NCBI RefSeq assembly: GCF_030445035.2 | Contig: NC_080698.1 | Span: 7,550,038 to 7,614,037, forward strand | Reading direction: 5' to 3' | From: Dasypus novemcinctus | Lineage: Eukaryota; Chordata; Mammalia; Cingulata; Dasypodidae | DNA: 64,000 nucleotides | Notes under the pieces: model-generated | The model's database searches: none | What the model saw: only the letters and a program-made list of their open reading frames with translations | What the model was told of the DNA's origin: nothing | Shown here: one piece after another, positions 11,366-24,571 of the stretch | Layout: every line of letters begins with the position of its first letter | Numbering within the stretch: the first letter of the stretch is position 1 | Translations under genes and position numbers: made by a program

Positions 11366-13485
11366 AGAGCTTGTCTTTTTTTGACCCGACTAAGAGCTCT
11401 CTCTGTGTAGATAGTCCAATCCCCATAGTGTTTATCGGAAACAATCAGTAGCAATTGTTTAACCTCACAGCTGCCTGAGGCAGCATTGTTAGTTGGGACT
11501 AACAAGAGGCTGACAAAAAAAACTTAAAGATAAAATTGAGAGAGAGATGTCCATAGGGGTTTTGAAAAGCTCTGACATTTTCCTGGGAATAGAAAACTCC
11601 ACACACACGTGCAGGGCTGCGTGTATACCCAGGAAAGACCCGAGAAGGACCTGATCACTCGCTGCTGGTTGGCTTTGAGGCTCTGCACAAGAAGGAAGGA
11701 ACAGCTAAGGCAGAGTTGACAATTGCAACCTGGAATGTTGAAGACAAGCTCCAACACACACACAGCCCCAGGGCAAAAGCTGGAAGGCTTCTTGGTTCAA
11801 GGCGTTTATTGGTTCAAGTCCACTAAGATAGCCAGGCAGTGGCTTCAGTGACCACACACAACAAAGATAATAGACTTGACAGAATTAACTCAGGAAAGTA
11901 ACCAAAGAGCAGCAGCAACAACAAACCAGGGGAGAGGGAGAATCGGATTTCCAGAGAGGCCACTTTATATTATTTTAAATGTCCAATTGTTAGCAAAAAA
12001 TTATGAAGCATGCAAAGACAAATGAAAGTATGGCCCATACATGGGGAAAAAATCATTCAGTAGAAATTGTTCCAGGGATAAACAAGATGTTGGACTACCC
12101 AGCCAAAAAACTTTAAATCACCTATTTTAAATGTATTCAGAGAACCATGTCTAATGATCTGTAAGAAAGTATGGAAATGATGTCTCACCAAATAGAGAAT
12201 ATCAATAAAGAAATAGAAATTATATACAAAGAGTCCATTTGAAATTCTGTGGTTGAATAACTTAAATGTAAGATTCAATGAAAAACTAATTTTAATGTTA
12301 ATTAATTTTAACAGAGGCTCAGAATTCTATGGAACACCATCAAGTGTACCAACATATGAATAATGGGAGTCCAAGAAGAAAAGAAGAGATAGAAAGGGGC
12401 AGGAAGAATATATGAAGAAATAACAGCTGAAATCAATCTATAAATGGATGAACTCCAAGTAAGTTAATCTAAGGAAGAGCAACATCTAGAAATATCAAAA
12501 TCAAAAGGCAAAAACCAAAGATAAGGAGAGAATCTTGAAAGCAGCAACAGCAGCAACAACAACAACCAAATCACTGAGAGAAATTGAAGACAACCTAAAT
12601 AAATGGAAGGATATTCATGTTCATGGATTGAAGACTTAAAAAAAAAATTGATAAACAATTTCAGCACAGTCCCTAGCAAAATCCCAGCTGCACTTTTTCT
12701 GCAGGATTTAACTCCCTGATCCTAAAATTTATATGAAAATGCAAGGGACTCAGAATAACCAAAACAATATTGAAAAAGAAGAGCAAACTTGAAATACACT
12801 TTCTTATCTCAAAACTTACTACAAAGCAACAATAATCAAGAGAGTATGGGATTGGCACAAGCATATATATATGCTTATGGAATAGAATAAATTTAAATTA
12901 GATTAAATTTAGTGGTCAATAAATACTTGTCAAGGATCCCAAGACTATTCAATGGGAAAAGAATAGTCTTCTCAAGAAATGATGCTGGAAATTGCACATC
13001 CATATGCAAAGGATGAATTTGGATCCCTACCTCATACCGTACACAAAAATTAACCTCAAATGGATCACTATTAAACTATTAAAAGAAAACATAGCACTTA
13101 ATCTTTGTGATATTAACCAGGTTATGTTTTTCTAGATATGACAGTAAAACCAAGGGACAAATGAAAAATTTAATAAATTGGACCACACCAAAACTTTAAA
13201 ATGTCTATGCTCCAAAGGACACCATCAAAGTGAAAAGACAATGCACAGAATGTGAGAAAATATCAGTAAATCTTATTTCTGATAAAGAAATTGTATCCAC
13301 ATTATATAAAACTCTCTTCCAACTGCAAAAATGACAAATAACCCACTTTACAAATGGGCAAGGGCTTGAATAGACATCTCTCCAAAGAATATAATCAGAT
13401 GACCAATACACCTATGAAAAGATACTCAACATCATTAGACATTAGGGCACTGCAAACAAAACCACTTCGCACCCACTAGGATGGT

Positions 13486-13486
<1 letters not shown>

Positions 13487-13522
<36 letters not shown>
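13487..13522. repeat. (AAT)n microsatellite
   Basis: About twelve uninterrupted ata/aat units within the L1. Confidence 0.95.
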
Positions 13523-13523
<1 letters not shown>

Positions 13524-13799
13524 CAGTCAATAACAAGTGTTGGTGAAGATGTAGAGAAGTTGGAAGCCTCATACATTCCTGGTGGGAATGGAAAATGGTG
13601 CAATCACTTTAGAAATCAGTTGGGAATTTCCTCCAAAAGTTAAGCATATAGTTACCATATGACCCAGCAATTCCACCAATAGGTATATACCTAATAGAAA
13701 TGAAAACATATGTCTAGAGAAAATCTAATACATGAATGTTCATATCACCATTACGCATAATAACCCAAAGACGAAAATAACCCAATAGTCTTTCTTCTT

Positions 13800-14217
13800 T
13801 TTTTTTCAAAGATTTTATTTATTTATTTCTCCCTACTCCCTTGTTTTCCCTTGCTGAGTCTGTTCGTCTTTATTGTTTCTTTAGGAGGCACCAGGAGCCA
13901 AAACTGGGACCTCTGAATGTGCTTTGTCTTGTCTCTCATTCTGTTTTTCCTCCCCACATTTCTTGTTATGTCAGCTCGCTTTACCTGCCCATCGTCTCAG
14001 CTTGCTATCTTCTTTAGGGACACCAGGAACCTCTGCTCCCTGCTTTGTTGTGTCTCCCATTATGGTCTTTTCTTCTTGTGTTTCTTGTTGTGTCAGCTTG
14101 CCATGTCTTCCCATCATACCAGCTCGCTGTCTTCTTCAGGAGGCACTGGGACCTGAAACAGCAACTTCCCATGTGGTAGGCAGGAGCCCAGTCACCTGAG
14201 CCACATCTGCTTCCCCC
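13800..14217 (-). mobile_element. DAS-related SINE (short-head variant)
   Basis: A-tail complement at about 13803, head complement 'cacctgagccacatctgcttcccc' type ending at 14217. It contains two 'ttcttcaggaggcac'-like units, so it is a partly duplicated SINE body. Confidence 0.85.
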
Positions 14218-14655
14218 CATTTGTCTTTCAATGGACAAGTAGATAAACAAAATGTGGTATATCTAAGCAATGGAATATTTTTCAGACATGAAAAGATATA
14301 AAGTACGAATAAATACTACAGTATGAGTTAACCTTGAAAACATTATGTATTATGTTAAGTGAACAAATACAGGCACAAAAGGCCACCTACTGTATGATTC
14401 CATCATATGAGATGACCAGAATAAGCATATCCATAGAAACAGACAGTATATTAGCAGTCACCAGGCATTGGGGAAAAGGGGAATGGAGAACAACAATTAA
14501 TAGATATGGGTTTCCTATTGGGGTGATAAAAATATTCTGGAATAAAATATTGGTAATGGTTACACAACTTTGTGACTATAGTAAAAAAATAATTAAAACA
14601 AATGAATTTTATGGTGTGAATTATATCTCCATAAAGCTGTTATTAAAAAAAAGAA

Positions 14656-16470
14656 AATATATAGGGATGGAATATATATCAGCAGTTACCAGGGATTAGC
14701 AGCTGGGTTTCATTGACTATAGAGGGGGTACACAGGTGAGTTTTGGGGTGATGGCACTATTCTGTATGGTATTAGGGTGGTGAATACTGATTCTGTGTGT
14801 TTGTCAAATCCCATAGACTTACACATCACAAAGAGTAAACTTGAATGTAAATAATTTTAAAAAGAAAAAAAAAATCAAAAGTATGAGAGATGAAACACAG
14901 ACTGTGACAAGACTCATTCTTACAAATGTTGACATAAGCTCATTGAAAGAGGTGGGAGGAAAAGGAAGTTGACATAAGAAGTAAATTGGAAAACAGTGTT
15001 TTGACTGGAATACTTCAGGAACTCTATAAAAACAGCAGTTGGTAAAGTTTTTCTCACAGGGCTCTAGGTTAACAATTCTGAAACAGCTTTACATGTAGAA
15101 TGGACTAGCATATATAAGTAAATGGATGGTGGATGGTAGGACCCAGGTTTCTTACAGTCAGAGAGGAAATTTACAGAGAAGCAAGGGATAATACTAGACT
15201 AACCCATGTGGTACTAGAGTAGAGTTGGAGGCATAAACATGAAGTTATGATTTGGCTTAATAGATGTTCACCTATGGATAAATAGAGAAATAATTATAGA
15301 TTTCATTATACATGAGGTAACATCTATTTCCAGCTCTGGCAGCTGAGAGCGCCTAGAAGCAGAGACACCCCAGTAGCAACGAGCACATCCACCCCCCAGA
15401 CCAGGTCTTGGATTCTAAATACTGCTCCCCAGTGAAAGGAACCAGGGTTCCTTGGAGAAATGGGTAATTCTAGTGCTGGAGCAGGGAAAACACGAGAAGA
15501 ACTCAGAGTATTTTGGAGTGCCAGAAAATAAGGAATTTCTCAAAAAGAAAAACCAAAAGGATAGGAACATGTGAAAGGAACATAGATGCCTACCCGAAAG
15601 GAGCTCCCAATTGCTGGGGCTGTAACAATTCGAGCATCAAATTAAATAATGTAGGATTGCCTTATATCCAAGACATAAAACAAATATATATGAGTCCATA
15701 TTGATATAAATAAATGAGTGAATAAGTAAATAAACGGGGGGCTAAACAAATTTTATTTATAGAAGAATTCAAATAATTTATGTAGATAATCCCTCTTCCA
15801 GGAAGTAGAGTTTAATATTTACATATGAACTGCACTTAGGGACTTGCATCCAAACTTAGTGTATTAGCATATAGAAAGAGGAGTGTGTGTGTGTGTATGT
15901 GTAACTTTAGAAAGAAGAAACCTGGCAAACACCATTCTTAGCAAGTGAAGGTTGAGATCGCTACTGATGTCAAGCTATTAGCAAGTACCTCCTGACATGA
16001 TGGGATAAGGATGCTTCATACGTGTGGTATTCTTTCTAAACTCCAGTCGAATCATGAGAAAAACATCATACCAGCCCAAATTGGGGGACATCCTATAAAA
16101 TACCTGAGCAGTACTCCTCAAAACTGTCAAAATAATAAAACAAACAAACAAAAAACAAGGAAAACTAAGCATACCAGAGGAGTTAGAGACATGGTAAATA
16201 AATACAATGTTATGCTCTGGACGGGCTCCTGGAACAGAAAAGTGAAAAAACTAGTTAAATCTGAACAGAAGCTGGAGTTTAAGTAATAGTAATGTACGAA
16301 AGTTGTTTGTTTGATTTTTACATTTTCATAAGTGTTCCATAGTAATGAAAAAAGTTAACATTTAGGGAAACCAGGTGAGGAGTATATGGAGAACACTCGG
16401 TACTATCTTTCCAACATTTCTGTAAACCTAAAATTATTCTAAAATACAATATTAATTTTTAAAAATACAT
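14656..16470 (+). mobile_element. Two old L1 3' ends
   Basis: 14656-14880 is an L1-type 3' terminal piece ending in an A-rich tail. 15350-16470 resembles an L1M 3' UTR: 'gggaaaccaggtgaggagta' and 'taaaattattctaaaatac' are typical endings. A (TG)n run lies at 15882-15902. No open frame of note. Confidence 0.6.
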
Positions 16471-17162
16471 GAAGTAGAAAACTATTAGAACTTTGAGGAG
16501 AAATGACCAATCCATAGTTCTACAGTCAGAGATTTCCATACTCCTTTCTCAATAATTGATCAAACAGTTAGACAGAAATCCAGTAAGGCTAGAGAAGAGA
16601 AATGTCCACCCAACATCAGCAGAATACATATTCTTTTTGAGTGCACATGGAACATTTACCAAGATAGATCATATTCTAGATCATAAAATAAATCTCTTGC
16701 TTTGAAAAAAATGTTTAAAAAAAAATGTTCTTCAGAGAGAAGGAAAATGGTATACATTAGAAACACAGTTTTGCAAAAAAGAAAGAACGAGTTTCAGAAA
16801 ATAAATGGAAGTTAAAGAAAAGCTTTATTTTTCTTATTCTCAACAGATCTAACAGATAATGGTTTGTTCAAATAATCATAGCAATAATCTATTGAAGGAT
16901 TATAGCTTATTGATAAATGAAATGTATGAGAGCAATGTTATAAGGAATGGGAGAGAGGGGTATTGGGAATATTCTCTTATAACATCCTGCACTACAAATG
17001 AAGTAGTATACTATTCATATGAAAGTGGACTTTGATTAATCGCAAATTCATATTTCAAACCCCAGGGCAACCACTAAAAGAGTTTTTAAAAGATGTATAA
17101 TTGATATGCTACATAGGAGAAAAAACGAAAGCATATAAAATGCTCAGTTAAAATCAGAGAAG

Positions 17163-17493
17163 GGAAGCAGATGTGACTCAAGCATCTGGGCTTCTTCCTA
17201 CCACATGGGAGGTCCCAGGTTCAGTTCCTGGTGCCTCCTAAAGAAGATGAGCAGGCAGTGAGCTGACACGACGGGCCAGCGCAGCAAGCTAACGCAATAA
17301 GATGATACAAAGGGATGACGCAACCAAGAGACAGAGCAAGGAAACACAACGAGAAACACAACAAACAGGGAGCAGAGGTGTCTCGAGTGACTAGGGGCTT
17401 CCCTCCCACCTAAAAAGAAGATGAGGAGACTGTGGGTGCAAAAAATGGGGGGGGAGGGATAAATAAATAAATAAATAAATAAATCTTTAAAAG
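17163..17493 (+). mobile_element. DAS-related dimeric SINE
   Basis: The first head is gggaagcagatgtgactcaag; a second partial head at about 17369 (gggagcagaggtgtctcgag) is followed by an (aaat)n tail. The TSD atcagagaag is at 17153-17162 and 17494-17503. Confidence 0.92.
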
Positions 17494-18685
17494 ATCAGAG
17501 AAGACCAAAAAAGAGAATAGAAGAATAGAAAATTTAAAAAAAAAGAACAAATAGTATTGTAGCTACTAATCCAATGATAATAGTAATTTTAAATATGAAT
17601 GATCTAACTACATGAATTAAAGACAAACTATCAGAGTAGATTTTAAAATTAACGGTAAAGGATTGAAGAAAGATAGACCATGATAACACTAATTTAAAAC
17701 AAAAAAAAGCTGGGATAGTTATATTAATTACAGACAGCAAATTTCAGGGCAAAATAGGGATATAACATAGTTGAAAAAAGGGTCAGTTATCCAATTAACA
17801 GCCCTGAATCTGTGTACACCTAACAACAGGGCATCAAAATCCATGGGGCAAAAATGGATAGACCTGCAAGGGAAAACAGACAAATCCACTATTATAGTCG
17901 GAGAATTAACTGCACCCCTCTGCAAGTAATTGACAGATCTGGCAGGCAGAAAATCCATGCAGATATGGTTGAGTGAATAGTACCATCAATTGACTGGATA
18001 TTCAGGACATTTACAGAAGACTTCAGCCTAAAACAGCAGAATACACATTCTTCTCAAACACACATGAAACATAAGATAGACTATACAGCAGGAGATAAAA
18101 CACATCTAACCAATTTAAAATAAAGGAACTCATACACAATATGCTCAATTAAACTAGAAATCTACAAGAAAAAGATAACTAGAAAATTCCAAAATATTTG
18201 ACCAAAGAAAGAAGTCTCAGAGAAATTGAAAAGTAGTTTGAACTAAACAAAACTGAAAATACAATTTGTGTGATACTTTAAAAGAAGAGCTTACAGGGAA
18301 ATTTATAGAAAAGAAGAAAGATTTCAATCTTTCTAAGCTTCCACCTTAAAAATCTCAAAAAAAGAAGAGCAAAACTATGCAGGAGAAAAGATATAAAATT
18401 AGAGAAGAAATCAATAAAATTGAGAAAAGGAAAACAATAGAGAAAATCAATGAAACCAAAAAATGGTCATTTGAAAATAGCAATAAAATTGACAAACCTG
18501 TGCTATCCTAGCGAAAAAGAGAATACACAAATTACTAATATGAGAAATGAAAGAGAGGCATCAGGATTGATCCCATGCCCATGCCAATTAAAAAGATTAT
18601 GAAAAACTACATGCCCCCAAATTTGTTAAATCAGATGAAACGGGCAAATTGCTTGAAAGACACAATCTATCAAAACTGATGCAAT

Positions 18686-19364
18686 GGGAAGTGGATGTGG
18701 CTTAACCACTTGGGTGCTGTTGGAAAGAAAGCTGCACCTGTAAGAGAACAAAAACTCACCCAATTGTGGAGGAAAAAATAATTTTATTAACGACTTATAA
18801 GAATGGGCTCATGACCTGAATAAAATGGCTGCCTCCCAAACAGCAAGAAACAATGACATTAATAACCTAAACCTAACGAGCAGATCCCTCTCCTGTTCCC
18901 ACCGATTGGTACTTCAGGGGTTACAGCCTATCCGAGACGTCTAACAAACTTATGCTGGTTTCTGCTCTGAGTGGCTGCTCCCTGGTCCCTACATTCTGGC
19001 AGGCTCAGTGCCCGTTTCGCTTCTGGCAGGGCTTTTCACATTGGCGCTGCTTTCACTCCTGGTGCTGCTTTTCAAATTTGGCACTGCTTTCCATCACTGG
19101 CCCCACCTTTGCTTTGGCATTACTTTTCAAATTCTTGGCGCCAAAGCTGCTGGAATCCCTTTCCCTACCTCCTCCAACTGCAGAGCCTGCTCCGGCTTCA
19201 ACTTTATGTGAAAATTAAACTTAACCCTTTCCTAAAAACACCCACCTGCCACACAGGAGGTCCTGGGTTCAGGTCTTGGTGCCTCCTAAAAAAAGATGAG
19301 CAGTACCGTGTCCAGAAGCAACGGAGCTAGACATAATGAAAAGCCAACAGAAGCAGCATTCTGT
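18686..19364 (+). mobile_element. DAS-related SINE split by a solo LTR
   Basis: The SINE head (18686-18717) stops at 'cacttgggtgc' and resumes at 19241 with 'cccacctgccacacaggagg'. The two halves join to give the expected SINE order. Confidence 0.8.
18718..19240 (-). mobile_element. Solo LTR fossil, unassigned ERV class
   Basis: On the minus strand it runs from TGTTTTTAGG to TTTCCAACA, 523 bp, with AATAAA about 70 bp before its 3' end. TG...CA ends, a poly(A) signal in the right place and insertion within a SINE support an LTR. No clear TSD was seen. Confidence 0.68.
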
Positions 19365-19535
19365 GGGGAGCGGATGTGGCCCAGCCCATTGGGCACTCAC
19401 TTCTCATGTGGGAGGTCCCAGGTTTGGTTCCTGGTGCCTCCTGGAGAAGGCAAGCAAACAAACAAGGAGCAGACAGATGAGTGAACCATCTGGGGGGAGG
19501 TTGGATAGATTAAGTCAATTTTTTAAAAACTCACA
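19365..19535 (+). mobile_element. DAS-related short SINE
   Basis: The head is ggggagcggatgtggcccag with B-box-like aggtttggttcctgg; the tail region is degraded. Confidence 0.8.
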
Positions 19536-19770
19536 CAAGGGGTATATCTATTAAAGAAGTTAATCTCAAAAAGTAATTAACTTCCTAAAAAGTAATCATC
19601 AGTCCAGATGGCTTAGTTGGTAAATTCTACCACAGTTTTAAGGAAAAAATAATACTAATTCTACGAAAATTCTTCCAGAAAAATTGAAAAGCAAGAATAC
19701 CTCCCAAGTCATTCTATGAGGCTAGAATTACCTGCTTCCAAAAATATAGTCATTACAAGAAAAGGAAACT

Positions 19771-20182
19771 TAAAAAAAAGATTTATTTATTTTTCTCGCT
19801 CCCCCCCCCCCCCCATTGTCTGCTCTCTGTGTCCATTTGCTGTGTGTTCTTCTGTGTCCGCTTGCCTTATCAGGCGACACTGGGAAACTGCCATCTCTTT
19901 TTTGTTGCGTCATCTTGCTGCGTCAACTCTCTGTGTGTGTGGTGCCATTCCTGGGCAGGCTGTGCTTTTTTCATGTGGGTGGCTCTCCTTGCAGGGCGCA
20001 CACCTTGTACATGGGGCACCCCTATGTGGGGGTGCCCCTGCATGGCAGGGCACTCCTTGTGCGCAGCAGTGCTGCATGTGGGCCAGCTTACCACACGGGT
20101 CAGGAGGCCTTAGGGATCAAACCCTGGACCCTCCATATGGTAGACGGATGCTCTATCAGTTGAGCCCCATCCACTTCCCAGG
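19771..20182 (-). mobile_element. DAS-type SINE
   Basis: Tail complement at 19771, head complement ending near 20180. A perfect TSD, aaaggaaact, is at 19761-19770 and 20183-20192. Confidence 0.94.
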
Positions 20183-20367
20183 AAAGGAAACTAAAGAGTA
20201 CTGTCCCTCATGAACATACATGCAAAATGCTAAACAAAATTTTAGCAAATTGAATCCAAAGTATATAATACATATGAATAATTGGGATTTATTCCATGAA
20301 CACAAGGTTTATTTAAACATATAAAAATCATATAACTAAGGATAAAAGAAAAATTATATGATATCTT

Positions 20368-20748
20368 TTTTTTTAAGACTTTTTTTTTTAAGATTTATTT
20401 ACTTATTTAATTCCCCCCCTCCCCCGGTTGTCTGTTCTCTGTGTCTATTTGCTGCATCTTGTTTCTTTTGTCCGCTTCTGTTGTCGTCAGCGGCACGGGA
20501 AGTGTGGGAGGCGCCATTCCTGGGCAGGCTGCACTTTCTTTCGCGCTGGCGGCTCTCCTTAAGGGCGCACTCCTTGCGCGTGGGGCTCCCCTACACTGGG
20601 GACACCCCTGTGTGGCATGGCACTCCTTGCGCGCATCAGCGCTGCGCATGGGCCAGCTCCACCCGGGTCAAGGAGGTCCAGGGTTTGAACCACGGACCTC
20701 CCATGTGGTAGACGGACGCCCTAACCACTGGGCCAAGTCCATTTCCCC
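20368..20748 (-). mobile_element. DAS-type SINE, young CpG-rich subfamily
   Basis: The head complement includes 'gacggacgccctaaccactg'. A perfect 12-bp TSD, atatgatatctt, is at 20356-20367 and 20749-20760. Many CpGs remain, as in the copies at 56752 and 62449. Confidence 0.95.
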
Positions 20749-21058
20749 ATATGATATCTTAATAGACACAAAAGAAGCCTTTGACCAAATCCAACACAAT
20801 CAAATCTTCCCATCTTTGGTCTGGAGAAATGTCTTAGATTGGGTTCCCTGGAAACAGAATCTAAGATAGACTTGTATGCAAAGTTTCTGGAAGGGCACTC
20901 TTGGGAAACAAGCTTGTAAGAGAGCAAATGAGACAGAAATGGACAATGGGAGAAGCTAAGCTACAATGCAGTTGCAACTGAGGTCCCAGCTGATCCTACA
21001 AGAAGCCCTTCCAAGTTGTCCCAAATTGAGGCAAGGGGGCTGGGCTCTTGTATCCCAG

Positions 21059-23682
21059 TGTGGCTTGGAACTGTGTATATCCCAGAAAACCATGTTCTTA
21101 AAGCTGACCCATTCCTGTGGGTGTAAATCTAGTATAAGTAGGATCTTTGGAGTTTACTTCAGTTAAAGCATGCCCTAGTGTTGGTCTTAATTCTCTTACT
21201 GGAGTCACAGTTTCATCAGAGACAATGAAAGTCAGACAAAGAGTGAAAAAGCCATGGAAGCATGAAACTGAAAGCAGTGAATCCTAAAAGAGAAGGGAGA
21301 CACCATCAGAGGCTGGCATGTGCCTTGCCATGTGGCAGAGGAGTCAAGGATTGCTGGCAGCCAGTCTCAGGAAGAAAGCATTGCCTCGATTTGGGCATTT
21401 TTTCAGCCTCAAAACTGTGAACTAACAAATTTCCATTGTTAGGCCAACCCATTTAGTGGTATCTGCTTTCAGCAACCTAGCAAACAAAAAAAAAACAGAT
21501 ACCAGAAGGTACCAGAAGAGTGGCGTGGTACTCTTGCAAATACCAAATTACGGAAATGGCTTTGGAATTCCTTAATAGGTACAGGCTGAAAGAATTGAGA
21601 GCTATTGATAGAAATGACTTCAGTTGCTTTGAAGAGATTGTTGGAATATACATGGATGGTAAAGGTACTTATGATGAGGCCTTAGACATAAGTGATTAAT
21701 GGGTCATTGTAAACTGGAAAAAATGTGGCATTTATATTAAAGTGGCAGAGAACCTGGCAAACTTGGGTTCTGATGTTGGATGGAAGGCAAAATTTGAAAG
21801 TGACGAGCTTGGATATTTAGCTGAGGTTTCCAAACTAAATGTGGAAAGTACAAACTGGTTTCTCCTGCAGTTTATAGTAAATAACAAGAGGAAAGGGATA
21901 AGATGAGAACTGGGGAAGCAGATTTGGCTCAATGGATAGAGCATCCACCTACCACATGGGAGGTCCAGGGTTCAAACCAGGGCCTCCTGACCCATGTGGT
22001 AAGCTGGCCCACATGCAGTGCTGATGCGCACGAGTGCCGTGCCACACAGGGGTGTCCCCCACCTAGGGAAGCCCCATGCGCAAGGACTGCACCCATAAGG
22101 AGAGCCGCCCAATGTGAAAAAAGTGCAGTCTGCCCCAGGAGTGGCGCCGCACACACGGAGAGCTGACACAGCAAGATAATGCAACAAAAAGAGACAGATT
22201 CCTGGTGACACTGACAAGAATGCAAGTGGACACAGAAGAACACACAGCAAATGGACACAGAGAGCAGACAACTCAGGGGGGAGGGGCAGGGAAAGGAAGA
22301 GGGAAAAAAAAGATGAGAACTGAAATCTTGGGCAGATACCAGAAATTGATGGTTTGGAAAATTCTAAGCTTCTGGAAAGGAAATCCCCAGAGAATAGTGC
22401 TCTATGTGACAGATTAACTGATACGGACCCGGTTAGCCATTTCTGTGCAAGTCAGGATTGGAAATGTAGTTATCCAGAAAGGATTTGTGGAGCGTTCTTT
22501 TGTCTGATAGTTTCCAACCCTGTATACTTAATGCAAAACTGACAAGTTCTGAGATCTATATGAATAGAACCACTGCAAGCCTGGACTGAAAGGGACAGAA
22601 AAGGGACACACTGAGGAAAAAATAATTTCCAAGGAAGAACCATGGAAGCTGAGGTCTGGACTGAAGACATCTTCTTGGGCCAAGAGAGCAAGCCCACCCA
22701 TGTGTGTGTGCCTGCACGTGGAGAGAGCAGGCTTTCTTCCCCGCCATTCAGGAAGGGTGTTACCATCCCAGTTTTCTCAGATGCCTGGGGGATTGTAGAG
22801 AGTCTATAAGCCATCCCAGTGTTTGACAAGGTTGGGACCTTCACTCCAATATTGGGGAGAGCAACCCCCATATTCTGGTAAAGCGTGGCCACTACACAAG
22901 CACTTGGAAAGGGTGGGGCTGTCATTCCATCAGATGACTCTCAGACCTTGAAATCTAATGGAAGATTTCCCACAGGGTTTTGGAATTGTCTAAGACTCCT
23001 GACCCCTAGGAATATATATCCTATGACTGTCCCTCCATGGTTTATTGGAAGCAGATAACTTGTTCTCTAAGTTTCACAGACCAGTGGAGGGAAATCATGC
23101 CATAGGACAGACCACACCGATAAGCAATTTTGATGAGGCTTTGTACTTAGCATTGTTACTGAAATGATGTAAGGCTTTTGGGATGTTATAATGGAATGAA
23201 TATATTTTGCCTGTGGAAAGAGCATACCTTTTTGGGGTTCAGATGGTGGAGTGTGGTGGTTTGGAACTGTATGCACCCCAGAAAATCATGTCCTTAAAGC
23301 TAATCAATTTCTCTGGCTGTAAACCTATTTTAATAGGACCTTTTGATGAGGATAATTCAGTTATGGCGTGCCTCAGGGTGGGTCTTAATCCTCTTACTGG
23401 AGACCTCTATGAGAGAATGAAAATCAGACAAAGAGGCAGAGCACTGCAGAAATAAGAAGCCAAAAGCAAGGAAACTGAGAAGAAAAGGGAGAGACCAGCA
23501 GACACCATTTGACATGTGGCAGGAGTCAAAGTGGCACTGGTGGCAGCCAGTGCTTGGAGAGAAAGCATCACCTTGATCATGCCTTGATTTGGACATTTTT
23601 CTCAGCCTCAAACACTGTGGGTTAGTGAATTCCCATTGTTAAGCCAGTGGTACCTGCTTTCAGCAGCCTAGCAAACTACAAC
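21059..23682 (+). mobile_element. MaLR-type two-LTR fossil
   Basis: LTRs at 21059-21486 and 23252-23680 share the start tgtgg...ttggaactgt and the end 'ctttcagcagcctagcaaac'. Between them lies about 1.4 kb of internal sequence plus a SINE. cccag lies just outside both ends (21054-21058 and 23683-23687). It is broken with no long frame, and the LTRs differ clearly, so it is old. Confidence 0.7.
21913..22310 (+). mobile_element. DAS-type SINE inside the MaLR fossil
   Basis: Head gggaagcagatttggctcaatgg. A perfect 12-bp TSD, agatgagaactg, is at 21901-21912 and 22311-22322. Confidence 0.95.
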
Positions 23683-23937
23683 CCCAGCTTCACCAATTAT
23701 TTGCTATAGGTTACCCTCTGTGAAGGAGCATAGTCTTGAGCTAATTGGGTCCTTGCAAAGGAATTCATTTCCTAGTAAGGGATGCAGCTAGAATCAATAT
23801 TTGCAGAGGTACATTTTCTCTGTAAATGGGATCTGGGGGAACACCACATGTCCACTGCAGGAAGCCTCTTGAAATCGGCTCCTGAATTGTTTAGACACAA
23901 TTCGAGTGGTCTTTGATAGCTTCCTTCCTGTTTGATA

Positions 23938-24187
23938 CAGGGGTTCTTAAGCAGGGGTCCACAAACCCCCAAGGGGTCCATGGAAAGATTTCAGGGGATC
24001 CATAAGCTTGAATTGAAAAAAAAATCAACTTATTATTTTTATTTTCTCTGACCTTTAACTGAAATAGGTGAAGGATATAGCATTTCATTCACTTATGAAT
24101 GTATGCAATAAATAAATCACAGTAGTATTCATTTCACTTGACCGGCAAAGGGATCTGGCAAACAAAAAAGGTTCTTAAGAAGCCCTG
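23938..24187. mobile_element. hAT-type miniature DNA transposon, copy 1
   Basis: Terminal inverted repeats CAGGGGTTCTTAAG and GGTTCTTAAGAAGCCCTG. The interior 'cttatgaatgtatgcaataa' fits an old mammalian non-autonomous hAT. The flanks gtttgata and gttggtat are only partly alike. Confidence 0.72.
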
Positions 24188-24195
24188 GTTGGTAT

Positions 24196-24545
24196 GCCAT
24201 GGAATTTCAGACTATTTTAAACATTTCCTGCCTCAGCACAACAGCAAAAGGAGGTGCTAGGAGATGCAAGTGTACCATGGCCCAGCCCCTGTCCCTCTTG
24301 CTTCCGTGTTGCAGAGACTGTTACACTCAACTAAAATAACACCAGCTACAGACATGCTAATAAGCCCAGGCAGGAGGACCTAAGGTCGTCCACTAGATTT
24401 TTATCTGGGTAGGCAGGTTCCTCACCTTTTGCTCTCCTAGAGTTTAACAGGGACCACGAATATCTTCCTTAGCTAAATGGGAAATGAGTTCTCTTCAGAG
24501 CATGCTACATGCAACCCATGTCCCATGTGAGCAGGGCTTTAGAAC
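24196..24545. other. Intergenic DNA between a hAT remnant and the protease 3' end
   Basis: No repeat, open frame or RNA gene is recognised here. Base composition is mixed. Confidence 0.5.
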
Positions 24546-24565
24546 ACACAGAGGACTCTCAAGAA

Positions 24566-24571
24566 TTTATT
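24566..24571 (-). terminator. Poly(A) signal AATAAA for the protease gene
   Basis: AATAAA on the minus strand, 546 nt past the stop codon. It is the first canonical signal downstream, so the 3' UTR would run from 25117 to about 24545. Confidence 0.6.

Larger units (their letters stand above)
9986..14655 (+). mobile_element. L1 sense copy: 5' region, ORF1, then directly late ORF2 and 3' end
   Basis: 12320-12560 matches L1 ORF1 ('ataatgggagtccaagaag', then the 'gagagaatcttgaaagcagc' block). At about 12570 it passes straight into late ORF2 (like 'aaattgaagacaacctaaa') without the endonuclease or reverse transcriptase. The 3' region continues to about 14655. The ORF1-to-late-ORF2 jump resembles the L1 at 33423-37632. 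Insertions: family X at 10411-11365 and a SINE at 13800-14217. Confidence 0.65.
16471..20820 (+). mobile_element. L1 sense ORF2 relic (endonuclease to reverse transcriptase), interrupted
   Basis: 16560-16690 matches the ORF2 endonuclease block ('gaatacatattctttttgag'). 17730-18650 matches later ORF2. 19575-20345 and 20749-20820 match the reverse-transcriptase region (like 'aaagaagcctttgac'). It is broken by SINEs at 17163, 18686, 19365, 19771 and 20368 and by a solo LTR at 18718. Confidence 0.72.

Noticed and set aside
19716-20213. 165-codon plus-strand frame and similar Cys/Ser-rich frames over every SINE (for example 127-576, 1223-1633, 50086-50388, 62410-62865)
   Set aside because: They are translations of the SINE body and recur wherever that SINE occurs, on either strand.
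20822-21058. Possible exon or separate LTR left of the MaLR fossil
   Set aside because: Resembles an old interspersed repeat end ('gttccctggaaacagaatct'), but too short to classify.
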